DNA of 64,000 nucleotides, taken from NCBI GenBank assembly GCA_964006375.1, contig OZ023268.1:83215835-83279834 (forward strand). The letters are read 5' to 3'. Position 1 is the stretch's first letter. Every line of letters starts with the position of its first letter. Under the pieces are notes generated by a model. That model was not told where the DNA came from, made no database searches, and saw only the letters and a list, made by a program, of their open reading frames with translations. Positions 54,533-64,000 of the stretch are shown here, piece after piece. A program made the translations under genes and the position numbers. The stretch is from Tillus elongatus. Lineage: Eukaryota; Arthropoda; Insecta; Coleoptera; Cleridae.

Positions 54533-54682
54533 CGGTAGCCATTATGTATAGTTCTTTATCTTGATTCCTCTTAATTAGGTACTTCATGGTGTAAAGGTAA
54601 AGGAGTCCAAAGGCTAACTGGAGCCCCGATGTCAACAGATGGGCCAAAAACGCAGCTCCACACACCAACCATCCCCAACCAC
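54533..54682 (-). CDS. SLC16/monocarboxylate-transporter-like internal exon
   Basis: A 150-bp exon bounded by a good acceptor (AATCTTTACAG, boundary at 54682/54683) and donor (CCG|GTGAGT, boundary at 54533/54532). In phase 1 it encodes GGWGWLVCGAAFLAHLLTSG, LQLAFGLLYLYTMKYL and a basic/acidic end. The GGWGW-hydrophobic signature is that of the first transmembrane segment of SLC16 transporters (DGGWGW), proton-linked or facilitative carriers of monocarboxylates and related solutes in the plasma membrane. The exon length is a multiple of three. The other exons are outside the window or not recognised. The exact paralogue cannot be told. Confidence 0.66.
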
Positions 54683-54744
54683 CTGTAAAGATTAAATACT
54701 GAAGTGAATGAGTCATTGTATTTATTAATAAATTAGTCTGTTAT

Positions 54745-55420
54745 TTTGAGGGGTCGGGAAACTTTGGATTTTGGAATGGGGTGATATACTTTTTTTTAAA
54801 AGTAGAATCTGCGTACAAAACTAGGTATGTGTGCAAACAAATTTTTGATTTTCTCTTTCGGTTATGGATTTATGATTTATTAGTTTAAAATACAAAAGAA
54901 TAACAAATTTATTTATCAAGTCTGTTATCGTGGATGTTGATATAGATTATTATTTGCTTCCATGAAAACACGTTACTTTTACTGGAAATTTTGACATTTT
55001 GTCAATTATTTCCCGGTTTATTGCACAATTAAACATCTAAAATAATTTCAATGTGCAAGTTAATATGTTGTTAATTTTGGTGCAGTTCAGAAAAACTACA
55101 GAAAAGCTACACTAGTGTGGTCGGAGAGGTTTACTGTTAATTCGAAATCTCACATGGCATTTTAAAGGCTGGAAACCAGGAATCATACTACCACATAGAG
55201 AAGATTGTTCTCTATGCTGTGGTGGTACTACTGGTGGTTTAAAATCCAAACCACGAGTTCGAAAGAGAACTAATGCTGACGAAAATAGTGCAGTTGGCGT
55301 TTGCAACGCATACCTAGTTTTTTTTACGTAGAACTGAATTTTATAAAAAAAGTAAATCTCGCAATTTAAAAATCCAAAGTTACCCTCTTAAAACATGTCC
55401 CCCTGTCTCCATATTACTTC
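54745..55420. repeat. Foldback repeat with ~100-bp arms
   Basis: The left arm (about 54745-54840: AAACTTTGGATTTT, CTAGGTATGTGTGC) is inverted at about 55300-55420 (GCATACCTAGTTTT, AAATCCAAAGTTAC). The centre carries a shorter hairpin at 55183-55232 (ACCACATAGAGAA against TTCTCTATGCTGTGGTGGT). No coding support. It lies just upstream (in the intron, if the exon call is right) of the SLC16-like exon. Confidence 0.6.
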
Positions 55421-55692
55421 ACCATAATTTTACAAAAAAAATTAAACTGTTTTCGAGATATGCACCTGTAACACTTCAATAAACTCATCTGTATGTCCGA
55501 AACGGCTGGGCCAGTTACAAAGAATTTCCGTTTGTTTATGAACTATAACAATTCGGACTTGGGAGGGGTATTTTAATGTGACACAGGTGTTCCACGATGA
55601 CAATAAGCTTTTTTCAAATTTAACATCCTATATATTTTCATAAATTCCAATAGTACTCTTACAGACAAATTTGACGATATAAGGTTCACTGT

Positions 55693-55693
55693 A

Positions 55694-55730
<37 letters not shown>

Positions 55731-55770
55731 GTTATTGTTATTATTTTTTATTATTATATATTATTATTGT
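55693..55770. repeat. (ATT)n microsatellite
   Basis: About 25 ATT units with GTT and AT variants. Confidence 0.93.
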
Positions 55771-56013
55771 TAATAAAATGACAGATCTTTGGCTAATCAA
55801 ATAATTTGTGAGACAGCAACATATTTATTTACAAGGAAAACAAATCAGATATGAAAATAAAGTGACAGCAAAAGAAAAGTTTGTCATAAGAGAGGCTGAA
55901 AATGTCTGCCATTCTTGGCTAAACAATGGGAAACTCTGTACTGGAATTCCTTGAGGAGAAACCTCTTGCGTTTCAGTAGGAAAGCGAGCCATTAATGGTT
56001 TATTTTTATACAG

Positions 56014-57690
56014 GGTTCGCCAAAATGGCGAATCACCCTATTTCTGGCCTTAGTTTCAACTGGATTAAAAATTGACTTGAATAAAAGTTTCTGTATGTTT
56101 TGAAAAATATTTAATGACGCTAAGAGATTACTGTTATTGGTCATATTTTTTAAGTTATGTTGTAACTCATTATTTTGTATTAAACGCCCGGTACTTTATG
56201 TTTTTTCTATACATAATTTGATTGCAAAGTCACCAAGGCAGTGTTTGAGTGATTTCTGACGCAAAATTTTGTCGGAAAAATGGTAAAAATCGAAGGTCAA
56301 ATTTCTTCATAACATCATAGCGTGATAGTAAAAAATATGGCCTAGCAAAAACATTGAATAATTTGACATTGCTAGTCACTTTGAATGTTACTACAGTAAA
56401 TAATTTTGGGTTGCTCTAGCAATTACTAACTTCTACAATGACTGAACATAAAAGAATTACACTCCTGATGGTTGTTGGGTTTGGCGATAGGAAGAGATCA
56501 TTCCGTGACAGGATAGGTCCAGTTTCAAAATCTACAGTATCAAGAACTTTGAGCAGATTTAATGAAACGGGTAAGCAGTGTTTCAGGGTGTGCAAGAAAA
56601 AGAACAGCTACAAATGAAGACAACGCACTTAATGTCTTGTTAAGTGTACATGAACAACCAAGGACTTCGCTGCCAAAACTAGCTGTAATGCACAATATTA
56701 ATAAACGATCTGAAGAAGGATATTAAAATACAATGAGTTTTATCCTTATAAAGCAAAACTGTACCCAGAATTAAACGTAGACGATTCTGATAAGCGTATG
56801 CAGTTATGCCAAGAAATATTTAATGTCATTGGAGGTAATGCCAGCTTTATCAACAACATGGTATCTTCTGATCAAGCAACATTTCGTTTCAACGGTTTTG
56901 TTGGTAATGTTTAGACTGCAATCCTCACTTGATGAAAGAGTCTCAAACCCAATATTTGCAGAAACTAAACGTCTGGGCAAGAATAGTTGGAGAAACAATT
57001 ATTTGGTGTGACGTGATGTTGCATTGACGTTAATGACAGCCGATCAAGAAGACAGAAGGCGAGTGACAATAGAGTAGTGTAGGATGTATTGTCTATAGTT
57101 TAAGCTTATTCTGTAATCCGTAACGAATCTCCAGAGTAAAGCTATTGGAAAATTAGAATAATTAAATGTGTGTTTGAGTTTACATTAACGCCTACATACA
57201 CCGTACTGACTATATAACATTGGGCTTTCCTTTTTGAGAGAAATTTTGAATGACGATCGTTTTTTACAACTCCCTCGTGCCCAGATTTTGCCAGAACTCA
57301 TTCGTTTATTTCCTAACCCTGCAAATAATCAGCTCTTATCAGACAACATTTGGCATCAGCAGGACGGGGCTCCACTTCACTATGCTCTTGAGGTTAGACA
57401 ATATCTAAATAAAGTATTTTCGCAGAGACGGGTGGGGAGGAGAAGATACAGGGAATGGCCATCGCGATGACCAGACTTAACCCCTTTGGACTATATCCTT
57501 TGCGTCATGTAAAATCGGTGGTTTATGAGAACCTTCCTCAATATTTATAGGAGCTGAAAGGTGGAAGCAGAATTGCCGCTCGCGAAATAACAGCAGAAAA
57601 TATTCAAAACGTTTTAAGGTCATTTCTCGATAGATTGGGATATTGCCAGGCTGCTGAAAGGTTTCCATTTGAACACTTGCTGTAAATAAT
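56014..57690 (+). pseudogene. Degenerate mariner-type transposon
   Basis: A possible left end CAGGGTTCGCCAAAATGG is at 56014. The transposase start ATG at 56437 reads MTEHKRITLLMVVGFGDRKR, then VSKSTVSRTLSRFNETG (helix-turn-helix), NEDNALNVLLSVHEQPRTSL, and SSDQATFRFNGFVG, where the first catalytic box (SDE) has become SDQ. QQDGAPLHYALEVRQYLNKV (second Asp) and PDLTPLDYIL (third Asp) follow. There are many stops and frameshifts. It closely resembles element A in the QQDGAP and RQYLN blocks, so it is probably another DD41D member. No right TIR was found. Confidence 0.75.
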
Positions 57691-57699
57691 TTTCATTTA

Positions 57700-58140
57700 T
57701 TTACTTGTTTTTGTTTGTTATCAATGTGCCGTGTTCAGTTGTCTTGTTTAATTTTAAATATTTTATAGTATGTTAAGTACGTTGTATTAAGTTGCATCTA
57801 GTTATTATCTAAGTTACACAGATCCTGCAATACATGTTACATTCTCGTTTCCATTTTTTTTTGTAGCTTTATTAGAATATAATTATACATTATGTAGATA
57901 AAAAATGTCATGAGATTTGTAGATATAATATTTAACATAACTTAGTAAATAGTTTTTGCTGATATGCGTTTGGCATATTGTGCTTCTCATTTACTTACTT
58001 TATTATTACTATTATTACATATAATACATAATATATAATACAACACAATTAGATAATTATAGAGGACGTGAGAAATGCTTATGTGTGCTCATAACTAAAC
58101 CTACATTGCTACAATGAGAGAGAGAGAGAGAAAGAAAGAA

Positions 58141-58182
<42 letters not shown>

Positions 58183-58572
58183 GCTGAACCCAATCAACAC
58201 TTTAGCTTGCTAGACCTTACGCCACAAGAGATTGTCACCCGGTGGGGAGAAGCAACAACAACCAAATCCATTCCAAATACGCCCTGCCCCAACCACGATC
58301 ACCATGCGCATGGTACCAAGAGGAAAGAGAGGCCACCACGGAAACACGACTAAATGTTATACGTTCAGAAACACATACACCTTTAGGTACTTAAGCACGC
58401 ACGTATATGCCCGCATACCTACACGCACGCACATGCAAAGTCGCTCACACACAGCCCTTCGCACTGATCCACACTCATGCACACGCACGCACGCAAGCAT
58501 ACACACATATCCACTATTTCGTACTTTGCTTATGTTCAAACGTTAAGTTTTCCAATAAAGCACTCAACTTTT
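57700..58572. other. No gene; (GA)n and CA-rich tracts
   Basis: Contains a ~75-bp GA repeat (58101-58180) and a CAC/CG-rich alternating stretch (58370-58515). The open frames there are low-complexity. No family features. Confidence 0.6.
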
Positions 58573-59090
58573 TTATGGCTTATTCATATGCTTAATAAAT
58601 GATCCTTTGGTTCCGAGTCTTCTAATTTCAACAGGTAATTGATTATACAATCCCAGTCCAGAATAGCCCACCTGACGCTGAGTCACGGTTTTTGTTTGCC
58701 GCTGTACTCTCAACTGTTTAAGGCGTTTACTTCTTGTACCCTGCGGGTGATCTATACGATTATATCTCATAACATTGTTATGAATAAACTGTAGCATACC
58801 AATAATATACAAATTCCTTATGCTGGTGACCCCCGCAAGATGATCATTGTATAACAGGTAAGTGGGGCATGTTATCTTTTCTCTAAGAATAGTCTTAATA
58901 ATAATATTTTGAGTCGTCTGTAACGTTGACAAAGTGACATCATAAGCAAAACCCAACAAAGCGCACCGTACCTTAAAATTGATTCAACTAGGCTGTTATA
59001 AACCAAAAGAATATTCTTTATGTCCAGTATAATTCTCAGGATAAAAAACACCTGTATACATTTTATCAGCCTCTTATTTATATGTTTCAT
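58573..59090 (-). pseudogene. LINE RT C-terminal remnant
   Basis: Two overlapping minus frames: NILLVYNSLVESILRYGALC (59090-58872), then LSTLQTTQNIIIKTILREKI, TYLLYNDHLAGVTSIRNLYI and, at the end, VGYSGLGLYNQLPVEIRRLG (58959-58573). This order (YNSLVESILRYG, then LQ..QN..I, then LYN.LP.EIR) is the C-terminal end of jockey/CR1-type RTs. A frameshift joins the two pieces. No RT core. Confidence 0.6.
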
Positions 59091-59870
59091 ATGATTTTAT
59101 ATGATGTTCCCATTTTAGCAATGACGGCTCGTCAGGTAACGCAGGTGAAGCGCTGCTTTACCCCTTTTTCCGGTAAACTTTTTAATTCAAAATCCACCAT
59201 AATTTTTCGTTTTTTATTCTCTCAAATTCACTTGGTACAACTACATAAAAATGTCTAGTTACGTCGCGCCGCAGTTGATAAGATAATGCATTTTTATAGT
59301 GTTTTTTGGTAGGATATAAAGTCCCTGATCCCCGAATTGAAGGTTATGCCTGCGCACTACGACTATTGCTAAGCCACTGAGAAGTCTGAGAACTGAGACA
59401 CATTTGTTTATAAACAAATGCTGCGTCGATTTCTTATCGCTTCCATGCGACAGTTGCCATGACAACGGCAGGCACGTGGTTGGTTTGGTATTTATTATAA
59501 CAACAAAGTGGTTCAGAGTTCTGAGTCTGCTTCCAAGCGTAGTTAGTAATTCCGTCGTTTTAGATTTAGTCCGATCGTCAGACGACGCGTATTTTTATGT
59601 GTATTATGTTGCCCTTAAATGATCCGGTATGTGTTTTATTAGAAACACCGTTTTCAAAGTGGAATGACACCGATAAGAAATACTTCTTAAGTTCTAAAAA
59701 AACTTGTGCCTTTATTAGATGTAAATCAAGTTGCAAAAGTGAAGGGCATATATAATAATCCACAGTGAAAAAAATTGCGGTATTACGAGTTCCAGTGGCT
59801 TTGTAGTAGTTATTACTTAAATAACTCCTTGGTATGTTTAATTATAGATGTTAAATAAAGTGTGTAGAAT
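59091..59870. other. No recognisable gene
   Basis: Unassigned DNA upstream of the hAT remnant. No splice-bounded exon or repeat could be supported. Confidence 0.4.
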
Positions 59871-61506
59871 AAAAATCGTTTCAATCATTTTGGTAATGTT
59901 ACTCATGCTCTGCATAAACATGAGAGTTCCTGTGAACATATGCGTTGTGTATTGAGCTTTTCAAAATTGACTAGCATTGAGGATGCTTTAAAAGAAAATT
60001 CGAAACTGTACATCAAACAATTCAAAGAAAGTGTTCAACTTAACAGACGTTTAAGCTATTGCCTATTCGTGCGATGTTCTAACTGGAAAAACAAGAACTA
60101 GCATTTCGCGGAGGAAGGAGTATCATCTATTAATCGTGGTAATTTTAAAGAACTGCTAGAAGGGTTTATTTTGTTAAGCCCGGTAGACATTCAAGAACAC
60201 CATAAAAAAATCTCGCCCGTGTTTGCTAGCAAATCTAAGACCATTCAAAATGAACTAACCAACTGCAACTCCCAATATAATGAAGAATATGTTAAAAAAG
60301 AAACAGCAGATTGTAAATTTTATTCGCTTCAACTGGATCATACTACTGGCATTGTACAGAAATCTCAGTTCAGAATCATTATTAGATGTGTAAATTCTAG
60401 CGGAAAATTGGTAAAAAGATTTTTGGGATTTAATGATGTTAGTTCCAGCCGGACCACAGTGGCATCATTAAACGTTATATTAAGGTGCCTGGAAAAATAT
60501 GACTATAAATCAAAACTTATTGGACAATGTTTTGATGGAGCAAGCGTATGTCAGCGCAATTAAATTGTCTTCAGTCGAAAATCAAAGAAGAAGCGCGACA
60601 AGCATTACTCATTGTTTGGCACATCGTTTGAATTTGGTGTTGCGCAAAAGTAATAACACCATTTCAAAGTGAGGCATATTTTTTGAAAACGTAAGCGGTA
60701 CACCATCATTTTTCCAGCATTCTTCCAAGCGAACTTACGTAGCCGATATAGTCGTAGGAAGACGAATACCTACTCACGTTGTTACACGATTGCCATCGCC
60801 ACCTCAAATTTTTAGTGTTATAAAAAATGAATGAGACTCTTTAAAATAAGTATTTCAGCAAATTTTGAATGATCCAGCTTCCGATGAAGCCTCAATTAGG
60901 TTGAGCGATGGGTTTTTAAATAAACTTAATGACTGAATTTGCCATTTTGGTTGCGTTTAATGACATTTTTGAACTTAGTGATGTGCTCGTCGATGTGCCA
61001 AAAAAGAAGTCGTTTGACATTAATTTGTGCATTTCACAAATTAGAAACACGCAGGCGCTCTTAAACAACAAAAGAAATGAAAATACATTCAAGGAAATGT
61101 TAGAATTTGTTGCTTCAAAAACAACAATTCCACTTGAATACCACGAGAGACGGAAAAGAGTTACACTTACATGTTTATGGAAAATATAAATGTCTATCTT
61201 AAGAGATTTTAGATACTATTTCAGCGAAAATTTTTACACGCTTTTCAAGACATTGAAAAAATTCATTTTATTACATTAATGGATACTTTAAAATTTGTAG
61301 CATCTTCCAAAAGATTTCCCATAGATGCATTAAATAATTTAAAGGTACACTACCCTAGTATATTAACTGACATTCATGGGCTGAAAAATGAATTACTTCT
61401 TATTTATGGTGACGAACGGTACCGAAATGTAAAACCAGAAAAATTTATGGAACTCTTCACCGAAATAGCAGTATCTTTAAAGAAGCATAATAATTGTTTT
61501 TCTTAA
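59871..61506 (+). pseudogene. Dead hAT-type (ZMYM1/DUF4371-like) transposase
   Basis: Plus-strand pieces in order: HALHKHESSCEHMRCVLSFS, EGFILLSPVDIQEHH, then 60171-60540 with FYSLQLDHTTGIVQKSQFRI, GKLVKRFLGFNDVSSSRTTV and LIGQCFDGASV. LAHRLNLVLRKS follows near 60620 and VASKTTIPLEYHERRKR near 61110. The end (61279-61506) reads VHYPSILTDIHGLKNELLLI, resembling the hAT C-terminal region. The QCYDGAS and AHRLNLV boxes are typical of hAT-derived ZMYM1-like proteins. Multiple stops and frameshifts; no TIRs identified. Confidence 0.68.
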
Positions 61507-62785
61507 TTGTGACGATACCACCCACTAGTGTTTCTGTTGGACAAAGTTTTTTTCTTGTTTAAAAAGGATTAAACCCTACCTGCGCAACACAATGTCATAG
61601 GACTTAAAAATGTGACAAAAATTTCGACCAAAAGGAGTTTCTGAACGGGTTAATAAGTGGAAACCCGTTCTATGATGACATTATTGATAAATTCGCAAGT
61701 TTGAAAGACAGAAGGATAGACCCAATATTCAAGAAATAAACATAAGAAAACTTTGAAGTGACTTGGCTATATGACATTTAATTAAGTTAAGGCACCATTT
61801 TTTTATACATTTACAGACTTTAAAAAGCTGGATTTTTCATCTTTTCCTTTGCTAAGTGGAATTGATTTGTTTATTATCACCTCTAAAAGAATAATGTCAA
61901 AATAATAAAATATTAAATATAAAATTTCAAGTTCTAAGAAAAGAGAAGGGTCTTGAATTTGAAAAAAAATGCTTGCAGCTCGTCCCACTGGAAACAAATG
62001 TTCATTACGTGTAATAAAAATACTGTAACTTATAATAAATTTATTTATTTATGGACATTGCGGATTCTGCTTTACGCGATCACAAAGCCATGAGCCGCCA
62101 CTGCATTTTAGATGCTGGTCTACAATCTCGTTTCCATTAATTTAAATAAGTTTCTTGGCCATCAGTGGCCGCCTGTGACTAAGATTTTTGTGTGTGCTGC
62201 ATGAAAAAATGTAAGGATAAATTATATGCTGATTTAAGAAAACTGGTAGCTTTATGGCACAATAACTACCTACATTGATTTTCTTGGACAATTTAACAGT
62301 TTAAATGTTTTTTTTTTACTAAAAAACAGTGCATTTCAGTAAAACAAGTCAAGAGAGCTCTTACGTTTCAAATTGAACGGGTAATTCAAAAATAATTTTT
62401 AGTGGGAAAAATCGTTGGCGATTTGCACATCATTTTTTAATTCAAAATTTCGAAGTCAGTCCTCGTACGCATGCCACTGTTAAAGCTGATAATTAGGTTT
62501 CTATTGAAAAAGATGCAAATTTATTAGCTGTCCCTCCGTACTAAATATCACTGAAATATCTGAAGCGGTTTCGAAAGTATTAATTCATTTCCATCCCTAA
62601 AATTTTATCACCTCGTATTTTCCTAACGGAACATTTTTGGATTATAGTTTATAAAGCAAACTATCAAACTATCATTAATTTTTCAAGTATATTTACACCC
62701 CTAACTACTCGCATCTCATTAAGGAACAGTCTGTATAGCTACGTTAAATTGTCTTGCTAATTGTTGCTGGTTTACAAAACTTATT
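61507..62785. other. No recognisable gene
   Basis: AT-rich DNA, probably including untranslated or terminal sequence of the hAT remnant. No structure found. Confidence 0.4.
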
Positions 62786-62976
62786 GCCCGGTTTCATAAA
62801 CCCCGATTAAATATTTAACGGCCGGTTAGTTAATCAAGGCTTAATACAACCAATCACAGCTTTAAATTATTTGGTTGTCATGGCAAAAACCCGAATCACA
62901 GTCTGTGATTGGTCGTCTGAAGCCTTGATTAACTAACCGTCTGTTAAATATTTAATCGAGCTTTGTGAAACTGAGC
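62786..62976. mobile_element. 191-bp MITE with ~75-bp inverted repeats
   Basis: Starts GCCCGGTTTCATAAA and ends TTTGTGAAACTGAGC. The inverted repeats share GATTAAATATTTAAC, GGTTAGTTAATCAAGGCTT and GACCAATCACAG-type blocks. A 3-bp ATT duplication flanks it (62783-62785 and 62977-62979). The length, long arms and 3-bp duplication suggest a PIF/Harbinger-type MITE, but this is not certain. Confidence 0.78.
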
Positions 62977-63726
62977 ATTAGTCTTACCTAACTCAAACAT
63001 TACATCCATTTTAATACGAATCACAAAAAGGACACTCCTACGACTAATAAGACAATATGCATATAACATACACTATACAGATACATATGCATTCTTGCTA
63101 AATGAAACGCAAACGGCTGCGAAATATGCAGTTCTTTTCTAGCATAATTCAGCGGTTCCGAAGCCGTCAGATAGGTAGCGGTGCTCGATTAAGGCTGCCA
63201 GGACAACGATGTCTTTGACCGCCTAGGAGACTTGCATTATTTCAATATACAATTTACTAACTGGGACTGGCGTCTGGCGCTTGATCGCCTGCTTAAATCG
63301 TCAACGCCAGAGAACCGCGAGCTTTCAAGCAACAACGTATATATTTCCTGACAATAAATTAGGATCTTAATGGTTTCATCGTTTCGTCCAATTATGAATA
63401 ATATTGTTCGAATTTTTAGTTGTTCTGCAGCACCATAGCACTTATGGACAAGCCGCCGCTGCCAGGCATACTTTCAAATATAACAAATTCTGTCACAATT
63501 TATTTCGATTAATATATCGCAAGCTCCTTGCAAATATATATTTCTTTTTTCAAAACCAACAATCATAAGTAGTAAAAATCTATCATGTTTATTGGCGCCC
63601 TATTATTCAGTTTTCACTATTGTTTGACAAAACGGTTCGCCAGAGACCCACTAACTTAATGAATTCGTAATACAATAATTATCTATCTGCCAAAAACATA
63701 AGTGCAGGGAGTTTAATTTGAAAAAA
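62977..63726. other. No recognisable gene
   Basis: Unassigned DNA between the MITE and the last TA-element fragment. Confidence 0.4.
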
Positions 63727-63961
63727 TTCTGGACGCAGCAAGTGCGTTATGGTAGTGAATTTTCATAAAAATGTTTTTAATAACAAATATGTGTGTTTTT
63801 TTAAGAAAGCAGGCATCAAATTTGGTTACCAGTATAACCTATATAGTAAAAAAAATGTGCCATGTTTCATCAAAATAACTTTATCGTGTGAAAATGTACA
63901 GAAATTTCCAAAAGTAAACTTAAAGTGTTCCCGAAAAAACACGTTTCTTGGTCAACCTTAT
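63727..63961 (+). repeat. 5' fragment of a TA-carrying element
   Basis: TTCTGGACGCAGCAAGTGCG after GAAAAAA, then the first ~235 bp of the family 5' module (CAGGCATCAAATTTGGTTAC, CAGTATAACCTATATAG). The match stops at CCTTATA (63961), where unrelated sequence begins, so it is truncated. Confidence 0.75.
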
Positions 63962-64000
63962 ACCGGTGTTACGCCAGCGACTGAAAGATAGCAGCTAATC

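Noticed and set aside
54895..55310. A coding exon inside the foldback at 54.7-55.4 kb
   Set aside because: The short minus-strand frame overlaps palindromic DNA and matches no known protein by eye.
59110..59140. Hammerhead-like CTGACGAGC on the minus strand
   Set aside because: No stem II pairing leading to GAAA could be found after the core.

Overview
The window looks like nuclear DNA of an insect. It is AT-rich, its genes have introns, and it carries insect-type transposons: DD41D Tc1/mariner elements, Penelope-like, jockey/CR1-like, RNase H-bearing and R4/Dong-like LINEs, Ty3/gypsy elements and a tRNA-derived SINE. The order cannot be fixed from sequence alone. More than half of the window is recognisable mobile DNA in many states of decay.

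Only two segments look like host genes. A long 3' exon of the centrosomal protein gene CEP120 lies at 19.8-22.2 kb (minus strand) and has an intact ~806-codon frame. A 150-bp internal exon of an SLC16/monocarboxylate-transporter-like gene lies at 54.5 kb (minus strand).

Layout. 0-6.5 kb: a frameshifted LINE and small fragments. 6.5-14.8 kb: a train of Tc1/mariner-type elements and palindromes, each abutting (TA)n tracts. 14.9-19.7 kb: a gutted gypsy element inside a mariner that also carries a SINE. 19.8-22.2 kb: CEP120. 23-26.7 kb: two Penelope-like copies head to head, one split by a LINE and followed by a hammerhead-ribozyme-like motif. 26.8-28.4 kb: a LINE between 230-bp direct repeats. 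29.1-32.1 kb: a mariner split by a LINE and capped by a ~314-bp hammerhead-bearing repeat. 34-35 kb: alternating inverted modules. 36.6-42.2 kb: a broken Cys-rich gene and three nested copies of an element that carries its own (TA)n tract. 43.2-46.7 kb: a very young gypsy with near-identical LTRs and a heat-shock-element-like promoter. 46.8-49.7 kb: a 400-bp-arm inverted-repeat element split by the same TA-carrying element. 49.8-51.3 kb: Dong-like LINE tails in TAA repeats. 52.4-54.3 kb: an element with dense subterminal motif arrays. 56-64 kb: a dead mariner, a LINE tail, a dead hAT, a MITE and one more TA-element fragment.

The most notable points are: (1) a 1.3-1.4 kb non-autonomous element whose ends are defined by three nested insertions after TAAAAA runs; (2) two hammerhead-ribozyme candidates, one inside a ~314-bp partial tandem repeat; (3) a heat-shock-element array just upstream of the TATA box in a recently inserted gypsy LTR; (4) (TA)n and (TAA)n microsatellites acting as landing sites for transposons. 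All calls were made by reading the sequence. No database search was run.
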